From Nostocales cyanobacterium HT-58-2 (GTDB lineage Bacteria > Cyanobacteriota > Cyanobacteriia > Cyanobacteriales > Nostocaceae), in contig CP019636.1 of assembly GCA_002163975.1 (NCBI GenBank), positions 5,645,501 through 5,709,500 on the forward strand: a stretch of DNA of 64,000 nt. Direction: 5' to 3'. Below are positions 1 through 8,815 of the stretch, piece after piece. The notes beneath the pieces are model-generated. The model saw nothing but the letters and a program-made list of their open reading frames with translations. It did no database searches and was not told the DNA's origin. The position numbers and the translations under genes were made by a program. Numbering within the stretch: position 1 is the first letter of the stretch; the number at the start of each line of letters is the position of its first letter.

Positions 1-666
1 TGTCAAACGAAAAGTGATAAAAATCTCAGGCTTGGGCATACATAGATACCGTTTTATGTGGTATCTTAATTATAATGGTTAGGGTATTCAACCACTTAAA
101 AAACCCAAAGCCGAAAGGCATCGCACCTTGAAAATTGTTCGCGCAGCGTCTCCCCTTGGGAGAAGATATGGGGTTCTAGTAGGAAAAGCACTACTAGGTA
201 AAATCTTCATGCACCAAGCACCCTTCGGGTTCACCAGTCACCTACGGAGGGAAACCCTCCTGCAATGCTGGTTCACCAGAAAACCAAAAATTTATGGTTG
301 AAACCGAGTTGCGTTCATAGGTGTCACCTCACCCCCGCCCCTCTCCTTGCTAAGGAGAGGGGTGCACGGAGGGCGGGGTGAGGTTTTTGAATGCAACTTA
401 GTATGAAACCGTACGGTGGGGCGCATCAGAACGGGCTTCTGCAATGCAAAAAGCTTGAGGAGAGAACCACCTCTGGCGCAGTCGGGTAACCGATTGTGGT
501 AAGTGGACTCGTAGAGCCAAGAATCCCACGGCTTCATACCACATTTTCGCTCCGCTCCAATGTGGTATGAAGCCGTGGGAGCGTCAAATAGGCAATTCTT
601 GCAATACCCACCCTACGATTTGTGGTCTTATCATAAGAATAAGCATTGTAATGAAAGTCACCCAAA
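1..666. other. Intergenic, repeat-bearing, no gene seen
   Basis: No convincing coding region. Two open frames here fall on inverted repeats. A GC-rich inverted repeat lies at about 325-385, with arms of the CCCCGCCCCTCTCC / GGAGAGGGG type, which is a common cyanobacterial intergenic motif. An orphan IS200/IS605-like end follows at 518-587 and is listed separately. The rest is non-coding with short broken repeats. Confidence 0.6.
518..587 (+). repeat. Orphan IS200/IS605-type right-end hairpin
   Basis: A 21-bp perfect inverted repeat (525-545 against 559-579, arms beginning CCCACGGCTTC) is preceded by CAAGAAT and followed by GCGTCAA. The same arrangement (AAGAATCCC, hairpin, GTGGG, GxGTCAA) closes the tnpB element at 13.2 kb. 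No transposase lies upstream, so this is a solo end or a PATE/MITE-like derivative. Its extended hairpin is longer than in the tnpB element. Confidence 0.7.
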
Positions 667-1575
667 TTATTTCAAGTTTTCCAAACTTTCCTCAACTATT
701 AGAACTGACTTTACTGGTCGCTTGACGGGATTTCCTTCCGAATCAACTTTTCCATAGAAGGTCTTGCCGTTGTAGTTTAAGGAAGATGAACTTCCGCCAT
801 CTAAATTCATTGCTTTTTCAATACCCAAGCTTTTCATGAAATCAGCCAACACTGGCAACGACATCCCTGAATTTCTCGGAACGCCTGGCTTTTGAGCTAT
901 CATGACCAAAACAATGTTGCCATCACTGGTAATCCCCACAGCAGTTCTGGCATTGGGTTGGGTACTGCCAAGTGCATCTCTTCCATTAGTATTATCAACA
1001 AATCCTTCTGATACTAAAGTTAATTCTGGCAGTAGTTGGGGACCACCACCTAAAGCAGTGATTAACTGACAACCTGTTGGTGGTAGTTCACTATGAAGAG
1101 CAATGTCATAGCTGACAGCTTGTCCGCACAAGTACCGCCGTAATTCCGTACGATTGAGTATTTTAGTCAAATAAGGTTTTAGGTTAGGATTATTTACCAG
1201 TCTCTCGTTTTTCCTGGGATCAGCTACAAGCTTGCCTTGCAGAACAACAACTGATGTCGTTTTTTGATTTTTAGGGTCGAAAAAACCACCGTTTAAGGTA
1301 GCAATGGCTTGATGCTGCTGAGAAAATTCTTCCACAGTCTTTAAAGACTGCGACAATGCAGGAGTCACCAAAAATCGGCTACGAGATGGAATCGAAAGGA
1401 TGTGAGCGACGCTATCTGCTAGAGTGCGCTGTTCGTACCGAATCGATTGCGCGGGTAACGGTGAAGCAGAAGGTACCACTGCATCTGTGAGGATAGCATG
1501 CTGTGAAGAAAGCCAGATAAATAACAGCATCCCCAAACTCATTAGCATTCCTTTGAGTAGCCAGATTCTTCTCAT
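667..1575 (-). CDS. Phosphodiester glycosidase (NAGPA/DUF2233) family protein
   Basis: About 302 residues. It begins with a hydrophobic signal-anchor (MRRIWLLKGMLMSLG..., roughly residues 3-24), so the protein is probably exported or membrane-tethered. The body shows NAGPA-family features: NGGFFD near residue 95, LGGGPQLLP, PNARTAVGI and MNLDGGSSSSL near the C-terminus. Members cleave phosphodiester-linked sugars in eukaryotic lysosomes; bacterial members are thought to act on envelope polysaccharides. The substrate here is unknown. A GTG at 1617 would add 14 residues ahead of the signal, but the ATG at 1575 places the basic n-region correctly. It lies 63 bp downstream of the fusion gene on the same strand. 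Confidence 0.8.
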   Translation of the reverse strand: MRRIWLLKGMLMSLGMLLFIWLSSQHAILTDAVVPSASPLPAQSIRYEQRTLADSVAHILSIPSRSRFLVTPALSQSLKTVEEFSQQHQAIATLNGGFFDPKNQKTTSVVVLQGKLVADPRKNERLVNNPNLKPYLTKILNRTELRRYLCGQAVSYDIALHSELPPTGCQLITALGGGPQLLPELTLVSEGFVDNTNGRDALGSTQPNARTAVGITSDGNIVLVMIAQKPGVPRNSGMSLPVLADFMKSLGIEKAMNLDGGSSSSLNYNGKTFYGKVDSEGNPVKRPVKSVLIVEESLENLK

Positions 1576-1638
1576 TTGTTTTTTCTGAACGACCAAGTCA
1601 ACAAATAAAATTCCCACAATAGCGGAGAATTAAAAAAC

Positions 1639-3471
1639 TCAAGGCAAAAACGCCAACACTCCAGCAGGAGAACCAGAACCATTCCGTAAACGCAGCACCC
1701 CAATTGCCAAAGTCGTTCCTATTGCCGGTAAGTGATCCAAATTCGTCAAACTCTCCAGCACAATTAGCGGTTTCTCCAACACCAAACGATTAGTCGCAAA
1801 AGTGGTATCTTGCCCTGAATCCACTCCATGAGTATCAATTCCCACTCCAGCAATTTGCCGTTCCTCAAGTAAGAACCGTGTTGCATCGCTACCAAACCCA
1901 GGAAAATGCATATTCCCTTGAACATCCTGGTTAAAAAAAGCATTTTTATCCAACCATTTCTCTTGCCAGCCTGTATACAGCAACACTACGCAACCAGACG
2001 GAATCTCACCGTATTGTTCCTCCCAAGCCAAGATATCATCAACACAAAGGGCGTAATCTGGATTCTCCAGCGCCTGTTCCCGAATATCAATCATTACCGC
2101 AGGGACAACCAGCGACTCAGCAGGATATTCGTCAATTCCCTCGCCATGAACGTGAAAACTGTTGGGAGCATTGATATGAGTCGCACTATGTTCTCCCATA
2201 GAAAAACGCCGCAGATAATAACCATCCTTGTGCCATTCCGACACAGCCTCAAACTCCACGGGCGGATCACCTTGCCATTGAGGAATATCCGTGTGAATAA
2301 CATGACTTAGATGGATCACCCGCGAGTAACTTATTTTTCTTGTCTCTTCTCTTTCCTCTCTGCGTTCTCTGCGCCTGTGCGGTTCATGATAAAAACTTGG
2401 TCGCGTCAATCTCCCCAGTGTTGCTTCCATCACAGCACGAGTTTGACCAGTCACAGTAAATACCAACGCCTCCCGGTACACCCGTTGAGCATCATGATGG
2501 CTATATATAGCAGCACCACTAGAAACAGTCACCGCTGCATGAGCTATTCGTGTTGCTAGCTCAATTGCCCAAGCTCGCAATTGCAAGAGTTCAGACATTT
2601 CCCAAGCAGAATTTTGCGCTTCTCGAATGTCACTGCGACAGTTCGTCAATTCCTGTTCAAGAGAATCAAAAGTATTATTAATAAAAGGCAGCGATTTTGT
2701 ACGTGAGACGGACTCCAAAATATCTAATCCTGCAAGGGCGCACCCAGTAGCCAGAAAAGTAGCACGGAGAACATTTTTTTGATCATTTTCCTGAATCCAA
2801 CCAGCAGGTTTAATAAAAACCACACAATCTGTTGGTAAGAAAAAGTTTTTCAAGGTGGCACTTACAGTGTTAGTTGATGTCATTGCTGCCAGGTGTGCAG
2901 GGCTTGAAAATGTCATCGCACCTCCTGAGTTTTGATGTGTTTCTTGCAAAGGCACAACACCAAAAACGGCATGACCATCAGGTAATGTGGCGGCGACAAT
3001 AAACTCGCTAAACAAGCCCCATCCCGTCACCCAAGGAACAACCCCACTGAGTTGATATCCTCCAGATACTGGTATGGCTACAGTGAGCGAATCTCCTTCG
3101 CGCCGAAGCTGGGAAAAGCCAACACCCAGTAAAACTTGACCGTTACTCATTCGGGGGAGGTATTTTTCCTGTAGCAAAGTGTTACTACTGGCAACGAGCA
3201 TACCAGCCGCACTTTGGTGTTGCGTTTGCACGAAGGCTAAAGCACCAGAATACCGTGCTATTAATTCTTGAAAGTTGCCATATGTTTGTTCGCTGACCGC
3301 TTTTCCACCCCAGCGACACGGAATCTTCAGCCCTAGCAGGTTCCATTCCCCAAGACCTCGAAGTGCATAAAATAAGGCATTTGGGTGGTGGTCTATTTCG
3401 TTAGCTTGAGGTGCAACTTCTTGGCACAAGTAGGACTTGGCTTTATCTAGGAGAGAGTCATTATTGTTCAA
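1639..3471 (-). CDS. Fusion: acyl-CoA dehydrogenase-like domain plus cyclase (kynurenine formamidase-like)
   Basis: 610 codons, and two proteins read as one. Residues ~1-360 are acyl-CoA dehydrogenase-like (GVGFSQLRREGD, GVVPWVTGW, helical C-terminal part), a flavoprotein fold. Residues ~385-610 are a complete cyclase-family domain (SRVIHLSHVIHTDIPQWQGDP, GEHSATHINAPNSFH, GIDTHGVDSGQ), with the metal-binding HxxTHxD-type motif present as HSATHIN. The linker RRRERREEREETRK is encoded by a common cyanobacterial intergenic repeat (about 2345-2385), so the fusion probably arose by read-through of a repeat between two genes. A second acyl-CoA dehydrogenase begins at 63.5 kb. The joint function is unknown. 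An internal start for the cyclase alone is possible. Confidence 0.75.
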   Translation of the reverse strand: MNNNDSLLDKAKSYLCQEVAPQANEIDHHPNALFYALRGLGEWNLLGLKIPCRWGGKAVSEQTYGNFQELIARYSGALAFVQTQHQSAAGMLVASSNTLLQEKYLPRMSNGQVLLGVGFSQLRREGDSLTVAIPVSGGYQLSGVVPWVTGWGLFSEFIVAATLPDGHAVFGVVPLQETHQNSGGAMTFSSPAHLAAMTSTNTVSATLKNFFLPTDCVVFIKPAGWIQENDQKNVLRATFLATGCALAGLDILESVSRTKSLPFINNTFDSLEQELTNCRSDIREAQNSAWEMSELLQLRAWAIELATRIAHAAVTVSSGAAIYSHHDAQRVYREALVFTVTGQTRAVMEATLGRLTRPSFYHEPHRRRERREEREETRKISYSRVIHLSHVIHTDIPQWQGDPPVEFEAVSEWHKDGYYLRRFSMGEHSATHINAPNSFHVHGEGIDEYPAESLVVPAVMIDIREQALENPDYALCVDDILAWEEQYGEIPSGCVVLLYTGWQEKWLDKNAFFNQDVQGNMHFPGFGSDATRFLLEERQIAGVGIDTHGVDSGQDTTFATNRLVLEKPLIVLESLTNLDHLPAIGTTLAIGVLRLRNGSGSPAGVLAFLP

Positions 3472-4022
3472 AGTCTCTTCTGAAATCTCTTTTTGACACT
3501 CCCCACCGATGAACCTGGGGGATACACCCTCCTATTCTCGGTCAGGGTTGCAAAGGTTTGTTAACTACTCCTATGATAAATAATCCCCCCAAATCCTGTA
3601 AATATTAGGTTCTGGAGGGTTCAAATGTTGCAGCAAAAAGTGAATTAGTTATAAGTAAACAACTAAAAGATTAACGTTAGATTAAGAAAAGGTTAAATAA
3701 ACGTAAAAACACTCCCTATTGAGTGCCCTTTTTCAGAGAATTTATTCTAAACAGAGTATAAAAAATTAGTAAGACAAAAGGGAAAATACTGTTTTTTTAC
3801 AAGATTTAGAAGTGTTGAATATGGAGAAAACTGAGAGATTTTTCTTAAAAAGCCCTAATTCCTACACATTACCTACTAAAAGTGTTTCAATAGCCATAAC
3901 ACACCATGACTTCTCTTAGTAATCAATAACACTGTCATTCTTCCGGCTGTTTTTACCAACAATCTAGTAGTTAATGAATAGACCCATAGCAGTAGGTCTA
4001 CTGAAATATTTGTGCACATTCG
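3472..4022. other. Intergenic, AT-rich
   Basis: No gene seen. It contains an orphan IS200/IS605-like end at 3493-3523 and otherwise AT-rich sequence that should hold the promoter of the minus-strand fusion gene. Confidence 0.6.
3493..3523 (-). repeat. Orphan IS200/IS605-type right end (short)
   Basis: On the minus strand it reads ATCCCCCAGG, then a loop, then GTGGGGAGTGTCAA. This matches the GTGGGGAGTGTCAA end of the tnpB element at 13.2 kb. A CCCCA/TGGGG stem is visible at 3501-3505 and 3516-3520. No transposase is attached. It lies about 20 bp upstream of the fusion gene start. Confidence 0.6.
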
Positions 4023-5129
4023 TTAAGGATAAATGATAGAGCGGCGCTCCTTCGGCGCATTTGGCGCAGTAAATTCCATTTCTTCTGTGGAATGGTTTTG
4101 TAAGTGGGATTGCGGGCGAAACTCTACCACATCACGTTTAATGGTGATATCGTAGTTACCAAAAAAGTCATGTCCGAGAAGCCCAGTTTCTAAATCTGTG
4201 CCTGCGATCGCCACTGCTACGCGACTTACTCTAGCTCCACCAACTTCCATCGAATCCACATAGCCAACGGGAAATTCTACTGCTTTGGAACTAGCTGTGT
4301 TTGCCTTAGCTTTTCCGACTTGTACGACTCCCAAAGCATTTGCCATCTTCTGGGTAATCACTGTACCACTGGCTCCTGTATCTAAAATCATCTCAAACGA
4401 CTGATTGTCATTGAACATGACTTCGATAATTGGTGTACCACCAATTCGCCGTTTGATGGGGGCTGTATACACCTGTTGTTCATTTTGCCGTGTCGTGGGA
4501 AGAGCAGACACCTCTTGTTGTTTAGGTGGCGGTACTGGAATACGTTTTGGCAGGGGAGATTGCAGTTTTTCTCTGGGTGCAGCGGGTAGTTGAGTGATGA
4601 TTGGTTGGGGAATTGGCGTCACAGAAGTCTGGGGAACAGAAACCACTATCCTCTCTGGTTCTAATTTTGTTGGCGGATTGATAGGAGGAGTGGATTTTTG
4701 GATGGCATACTTGAGCTGGCGCTGGTAATCTAGAATTTTTGCCTGAGCACTTGTGAAATAAGCACTATCAACTGGTACTTTTTGCATGAGCGCGATCGCA
4801 TCCTGCAGCTGAATTGCTACCAAATTCCAATCATCCACAGACTGAGCAGATTGGCTTATACTAAGAGCGCCAACAGCTTTGTCTAGTCCCTGTTCAAAAT
4901 AACTCACTTCAATCTCAGACAGGGGCTGCTTTGCTTGTGCAGGTTGTGGGCTAGCTTGTAGAGGTGCCGTTGTGGCAGCAGGCGAGGCGACACTCTTATT
5001 GGTAGGCACCGAGTGCTCATCACCACTTGTCACGGCAACTTGTTGCTCTTTCTGACAAGCAACAGTGAAAACCGCTAGTGTGGTTGAGAGAAGAGTCAGC
5101 GCTGCTCGGGATAAAATAAACTGAAACAT
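4023..5129 (-). CDS. Retropepsin-like aspartic protease lipoprotein
   Basis: About 368 residues from the ATG at 5129. The N-terminus (MFQFILSRAAL...AVFTVAC) is a lipoprotein signal with a TVAC lipobox, which is why this start is preferred over one 16 codons upstream. A low-complexity Pro/Gln/Thr-rich middle (residues ~40-230) follows. The C-terminal domain carries the aspartyl protease active site ILDTGASGTVITQ, with partner motifs GYVDSMEVGG and GLLGHDFFGNYD. One DTG per chain means it should act as a dimer, like retropepsins. Probably a periplasmic or membrane-surface protease; target unknown. Confidence 0.8.
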   Translation of the reverse strand: MFQFILSRAALTLLSTTLAVFTVACQKEQQVAVTSGDEHSVPTNKSVASPAATTAPLQASPQPAQAKQPLSEIEVSYFEQGLDKAVGALSISQSAQSVDDWNLVAIQLQDAIALMQKVPVDSAYFTSAQAKILDYQRQLKYAIQKSTPPINPPTKLEPERIVVSVPQTSVTPIPQPIITQLPAAPREKLQSPLPKRIPVPPPKQQEVSALPTTRQNEQQVYTAPIKRRIGGTPIIEVMFNDNQSFEMILDTGASGTVITQKMANALGVVQVGKAKANTASSKAVEFPVGYVDSMEVGGARVSRVAVAIAGTDLETGLLGHDFFGNYDITIKRDVVEFRPQSHLQNHSTEEMEFTAPNAPKERRSIIYP

Positions 5130-5344
5130 AATTAAGTGCAATTCTACCCGTCCTGGGGCGTTGAAATCTACTGCCACTGTCCATTACCATTTAAAAACTT
5201 TGTCTGCTGGGTCTTAAAATTTTTAGTGAATTGAGTTACTAGTTCCGAAATCTTTGACTCGTAGCATAACGTTCGTCTGTGATCCCAAATTAAGTAGGAA
5301 ATAGGGAATGGAAAATGGAAAATAAAGTGATAGGTTACAACTGA

Positions 5345-5545
5345 TAAGCTAAGCTATCGCGCCTACGAGTTTCACTTTTTTTCGGTTGAAGTCCACACAC
5401 CCAGGCGATGCTCCCAGAGGGAGCCACCTAAAAGGCGATGGTCTGTATATTGCCAAGCCTTTTCTTTCAGAAGAGGCTTCCCCATTGCGAGCAATGGGGC
5501 AACTGCATGAGCGGTTGGGCAACAGGACTAGCAAGCGCAATCGCT
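5345..5545. repeat. Structured dispersed repeat, copy 1
   Basis: This segment shares long blocks with 16120-16250: GCGATGGTC, TTGCCAAGCCTTTTCT, CAATGGGGCAAC and GCGGTTGGGCAACAG. It contains stacked short hairpins (AAGCCTTTTCT/AGAAGAGGCTT and CCCCATTGC/GCAATGGGG). Not coding; it lies in the gap between the protease gene and carA. Confidence 0.7.
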
Positions 5546-5686
5546 TAGAAAAATTGTCTAACTGACAGCTTAGGTGGTAGGTTAGTGTTCAATTCATCCA
5601 TAGTCCAGACCATATACCCCATACCTTGTATCCTATCGTCTAGACCTCCTCTCATTCCAAATCCCTAATCCTTGAATTCATCGCTT

Positions 5687-6853
5687 ATGCCTCTATCTGA
5701 CGCAATACCTGCTATTTTTGTTTTGGCAGATGGAACCACATATAGTGGTTGGTCTTTCGGTGCCACTGGAACCACGATTGGGGAAGTGGTGTTTAACACT
5801 GGCATGACCGGATATCAAGAAGTCCTGACCGACCCGAGTTACTGCGGTCAGATAGTCATTTTTACTTATCCTGAATTGGGGAATACTGGCGTTAATCCAG
5901 AAGATGAGGAATCAAGTAGACCGCAGGTGCGAGGTGCCGTTGCTCGCAATATTTGTACTCGACCAAGCAACTGGCGTTCTTCACAGTCCTTACCAAACTA
6001 TCTTGAACAGCACCAGATACCAGGCATCTATGGCATTGATACCCGTGCTCTAACCCGCAAAATCCGGATTTTCGGTGCTATGAACGGTGGAATTTCAACG
6101 GAAATTCTGGATGAAGCTGAGTTGCTGGAGCAAGTGCAAGCAGCTCCTAATATGAAAGGCTTGAATCTCGTTCGCGAGGTGACTACCCCTAATACATATG
6201 AATGGTCTGATCCCACTTACCCAGTATGGGAATTTAATGCTGCTTGCCAAGAAAAGACTGGAGAATTTTTCACTGTCGTCGCTCTTGACTTTGGCGTAAA
6301 ACGTAATATTTTGCGTCGTTTAGCAAGTTACGGTTGCCGCGTCATTGTTGTTCCTGCCGATACCCCACCAGAAGAAATTCTCAAATACAATCCAGATGGG
6401 ATCTTTCTTTCCAATGGTCCTGGCGATCCAGCATCTGTCACTGAAGGTATTGAAACTACCAAAGCGCTGCTTTTAGCTCACAAACCCATGTTTGGCATTT
6501 GTATGGGACACCAGATTTTGGGTCATGCGCTAGGAGCTGAAACATTCAAACTTAAATTTGGTCATCGTGGTTTAAATCAGCCAGCAGGTTTACAACAACG
6601 AGTAGAAATTACTAGTCAAAACCATAGTTTTGCTATTAATCCAGATACCTTACCTGACGGTGTTGTAGAAATTAGCCATCTTAACTTAAATGACTCCACC
6701 GTTGCTGGGTTACGTCACAAGTCTCTGCCTGTCTTCTCCGTACAGTATCACCCAGAGGCAAGTCCTGGTCCTCACGACGCCGATTATCTGTTTGAGCAGT
6801 TTGTTCAAGCAATGCGAGCATCTCGTCGAGCCGGAGTCACCAGAGTAGGGTAA
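5687..6853 (+). CDS. carA: Carbamoyl-phosphate synthase small (glutaminase) subunit
   Basis: 388 residues, the normal length. It hydrolyses glutamine and channels ammonia to CarB for carbamoyl phosphate, the precursor of pyrimidines and arginine. The N-terminal half carries FNTGMTGYQEVLTDPSY and GIDTRALTRKIR. The C-terminal class I glutamine amidotransferase domain has the nucleophile Cys in GICMGHQILGHALG and the His/Glu of QYHPEASPGP. The ATG at 5687 (MPLSDAIP) is preferred; a TTG at 5672 would add five residues. carB is not in the window, as is usual in cyanobacteria where the two genes are separate. Confidence 0.95.
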   Translation: MPLSDAIPAIFVLADGTTYSGWSFGATGTTIGEVVFNTGMTGYQEVLTDPSYCGQIVIFTYPELGNTGVNPEDEESSRPQVRGAVARNICTRPSNWRSSQSLPNYLEQHQIPGIYGIDTRALTRKIRIFGAMNGGISTEILDEAELLEQVQAAPNMKGLNLVREVTTPNTYEWSDPTYPVWEFNAACQEKTGEFFTVVALDFGVKRNILRRLASYGCRVIVVPADTPPEEILKYNPDGIFLSNGPGDPASVTEGIETTKALLLAHKPMFGICMGHQILGHALGAETFKLKFGHRGLNQPAGLQQRVEITSQNHSFAINPDTLPDGVVEISHLNLNDSTVAGLRHKSLPVFSVQYHPEASPGPHDADYLFEQFVQAMRASRRAGVTRVG

Positions 6854-7342
6854 AAATGAAGAAAGTGGCAGAACAGAGGATACGGGGATGCGGGAACAAA
6901 CAGACACGGAGAGGGAATTTGTCACCCTCCGGGTATTTCCTGCAAAGAGGCTACGCCAACGGAAGTTCGGACTCGACGGAAACCGGAGCCACTGCGTTGG
7001 GGAGCCAGGGAAAGCAGGAGGGTTTCCCGACCTAGGGAACTGGCGTAAGCGCAAAGCGCACGCCTTCGGCGAACGCGGAGCGTATCCGCAGGATTCACCC
7101 GAACGCGAGTGCGTCTCCGATAGGAGAAGGGCGTCCGGCAATGCCCGACTTGTTCAAAGCAGCGTCTCCATCAGGAGAAGCAAGTGGCGTCCAAGACTCC
7201 AACTTCCTCACCGCGTCTCCCCGTCCCCCCATCTCGCGATCCCGCCATTCTCTTTCCTGCCAACAGGTTGTAGACAACCTACACTAAAACCATCTATACT
7301 TGAGCGTTCACCATCACTTATAGAGGATATGAGGAGGGAATT
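6854..7342. other. Intergenic, rich in short palindromic repeats
   Basis: A long open frame crosses this stretch, but its translation is Arg/Ser/Pro-rich and follows the repeat units (for example GCGCAAAGCGCACGCC, TTCGGCGAACGCGGAGCG and CGTCTCCGATAGGAGAAGG). These are interspersed cyanobacterial repeats, so no gene is called. The last 40 bp hold the ribosome-binding site of the STAS gene. Confidence 0.65.
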
Positions 7343-7345
7343 ATT
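7333..7345 (+). promoter_or_regulatory. Shine-Dalgarno deciding an ATT start
   Basis: GGAGG at 7333-7337 is followed after five bases by ATT at 7343. No standard start codon is in frame with the conserved upstream residues, so this site argues for initiation at ATT. Confidence 0.55.
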
Positions 7346-7711
7346 GCTGAGCCACTTAATCTAACTGTAAGCCTGAGAGGCACTCGTGAAGTTCGGGATA
7401 ACTGTCAGCTCTTCCGCCTCACAGGTTTGTTAGACGCTTTTTCCGAACCGACATTTCGCAAGGTACTTGGGAGCAAGATTGACGAGGGACCAAAGCACAT
7501 TATTCTGGATCTCTCACAAATCGATTTTGTTGATAGCTCCGGCTTGGGTGCTTTGGTACAGCTAGCCAAGCAGGCTCAAAACGCACAGGGTACCTTGCAA
7601 ATTGTCACAAATGCCCGTGTCACTCAAACGGTCAAGCTTGTTCGCTTGGAGAAGTTTCTCGCCCTACAACCATCAGTTGATGCGGCTCTAGAAAACGTCA
7701 AGTCGTCTTGA
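7343..7711 (+). CDS. STAS-domain anti-sigma factor antagonist, probable ATT start
   Basis: 122 residues if started at ATT 7343. The STAS domain is clear: HIILDLSQIDFVDSSGLGALVQLAKQAQ, where the Ser of DSSGLG is the usual phosphorylated residue. Such proteins switch anti-sigma kinases by partner exchange. The reading frame upstream (AEPLNLTVSLRGTREVRDN) looks like genuine protein and covers the first STAS strand. No ATG, GTG or TTG lies in frame between the TGA at 7301 and that sequence. A strong GGAGG (7333-7337) sits five bases before ATT 7343. The alternative is a TTG at 7427, which would remove the first strand and has no ribosome site. Confidence 0.8.
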   Translation: MAEPLNLTVSLRGTREVRDNCQLFRLTGLLDAFSEPTFRKVLGSKIDEGPKHIILDLSQIDFVDSSGLGALVQLAKQAQNAQGTLQIVTNARVTQTVKLVRLEKFLALQPSVDAALENVKSS

Positions 7712-7736
7712 TTGCTTGACCCAAGAGGTTAACATT

Positions 7737-7773
7737 AGCTATCCGATCATCAAATCTGGATAGCTTAATTTTT
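7737..7773 (+). terminator. Rho-independent-like terminator after the STAS gene
   Basis: AGCTATCC at 7737-7744 pairs with GGATAGCT at 7758-7765 and is followed by TAATTTTT. It lies 25 bp after the STAS stop codon. Confidence 0.7.
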
Positions 7774-8239
7774 AACCCGAACAGCATTTATGATGTTGTA
7801 TGAGATTGATGAAGAGGAGGTAGAGAGAAGAAAATAGATGAATATGAAAGACAGGAAGAACGCAGACTATCTAAACAGAATATCTAAAGATATGTACTGT
7901 AGAACCCTGAAAGAGAGCTTGCTATATGTTACAATAATTGGGGGTTAATTGTTATCCCATACTTGGATACTAAAATTTTAGTATCCCTAAAATTTTAGAG
8001 GTATAGTAACTACAAAATCCTGAAGAATCATTTTAGGTATTTCTGGATTTCACACTTCAGATTGACAGCCTTTAGTATAAAAAATGTCAAATATAAATTA
8101 AAGAAAAGATAAAATCTTAGAAAGTCAATATTTTAGCTCTGATTATGTTTAGATAAATCTACAAGGCAGTCTGCGGGCAAAAAAATAAGTTTTTCCGAAG
8201 AAAGCCTTCCTCATATAGCCTGCGAGGAAATAAGGACTT
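7774..8239. other. Intergenic, AT-rich, with a perfect palindrome
   Basis: No gene seen. A perfect 22-bp palindrome at 7965-7986 (GGATACTAAAA and its complement) is followed directly by CTAAAATTTTAG, another palindrome, at 7987-7998. Its role is unknown; it may be a hairpin end or an operator for the downstream mini-RNase III gene. Confidence 0.5.
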
Positions 8240-8722
8240 GTGACATCAAAGGAGGAAGACCCGCTAGATGAATCAAACGAAGAACCTAATCAGGATTCAG
8301 TTTGGTATCAACTACTAAGGGCAAATAAAGAGCAATTATTCCATGAGATTTCACAGGCACAGCTGCAACAACTTTCTCCTACTGCTTTAGCTTATTTAGG
8401 AGACGCAGTTTATGAATTGTACGTCAGAATGTTTTATCTGCTACCACCTAAGCGACCAGAAACATACCATCACTTAGTTGTGGCACAAGTGAGAGCAGAG
8501 ACGCAGGCTAAAATGTTGCAGTCGCTGCACCCTCATCTAAAAAACTCCGAGTTAGAAATTGTCCGACGGGGTCGCAACGCTGCTACAGGACGCCCGAAGC
8601 GGCTTGATCTCGGAACTTATCAACAAGCAACTAGTTTAGAAACTTTAATCGGCTACCTGTATCTCACTGATATCCATCGCTTAACGGAACTGTTGCAAAA
8701 ACTTCATTTAGAAAAGCTGTGA
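8240..8722 (+). CDS. mrnC: Mini-ribonuclease III
   Basis: 160 residues, the family's short length: an RNase III catalytic domain without a dsRNA-binding domain. The key stretch is SPTALAYLGDAVYELYVR, where YLGDAVYE holds the metal-binding Asp and Glu, followed by the C-terminal GRPKRLDLGTYQQATSLETLIGYLYL. In other bacteria Mini-III matures 23S rRNA ends, and in cyanobacteria it also trims other RNAs. Start is GTG 8240 with TAAGGA just upstream. It stands 93 bp before rlmB on the same strand, so the pair may be a ribosomal-RNA processing and modification operon. Confidence 0.9.
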   Translation: MTSKEEDPLDESNEEPNQDSVWYQLLRANKEQLFHEISQAQLQQLSPTALAYLGDAVYELYVRMFYLLPPKRPETYHHLVVAQVRAETQAKMLQSLHPHLKNSELEIVRRGRNAATGRPKRLDLGTYQQATSLETLIGYLYLTDIHRLTELLQKLHLEKL

Positions 8723-8815
8723 GAAATCAAAATCATAGGTATCAACACTTGCACAGCTGCCTCGGCACATTGAGGTCACAAGGATGCCTACCCATAAGCT
8801 TCACCAACAATTTAT

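Noticed and set aside
6888..7364. 158-codon open frame on the + strand
   Set aside because: Its sequence follows short palindromic intergenic repeats, has an Arg/Ser/Pro-biased composition, and overlaps the ribosome site of the STAS gene.
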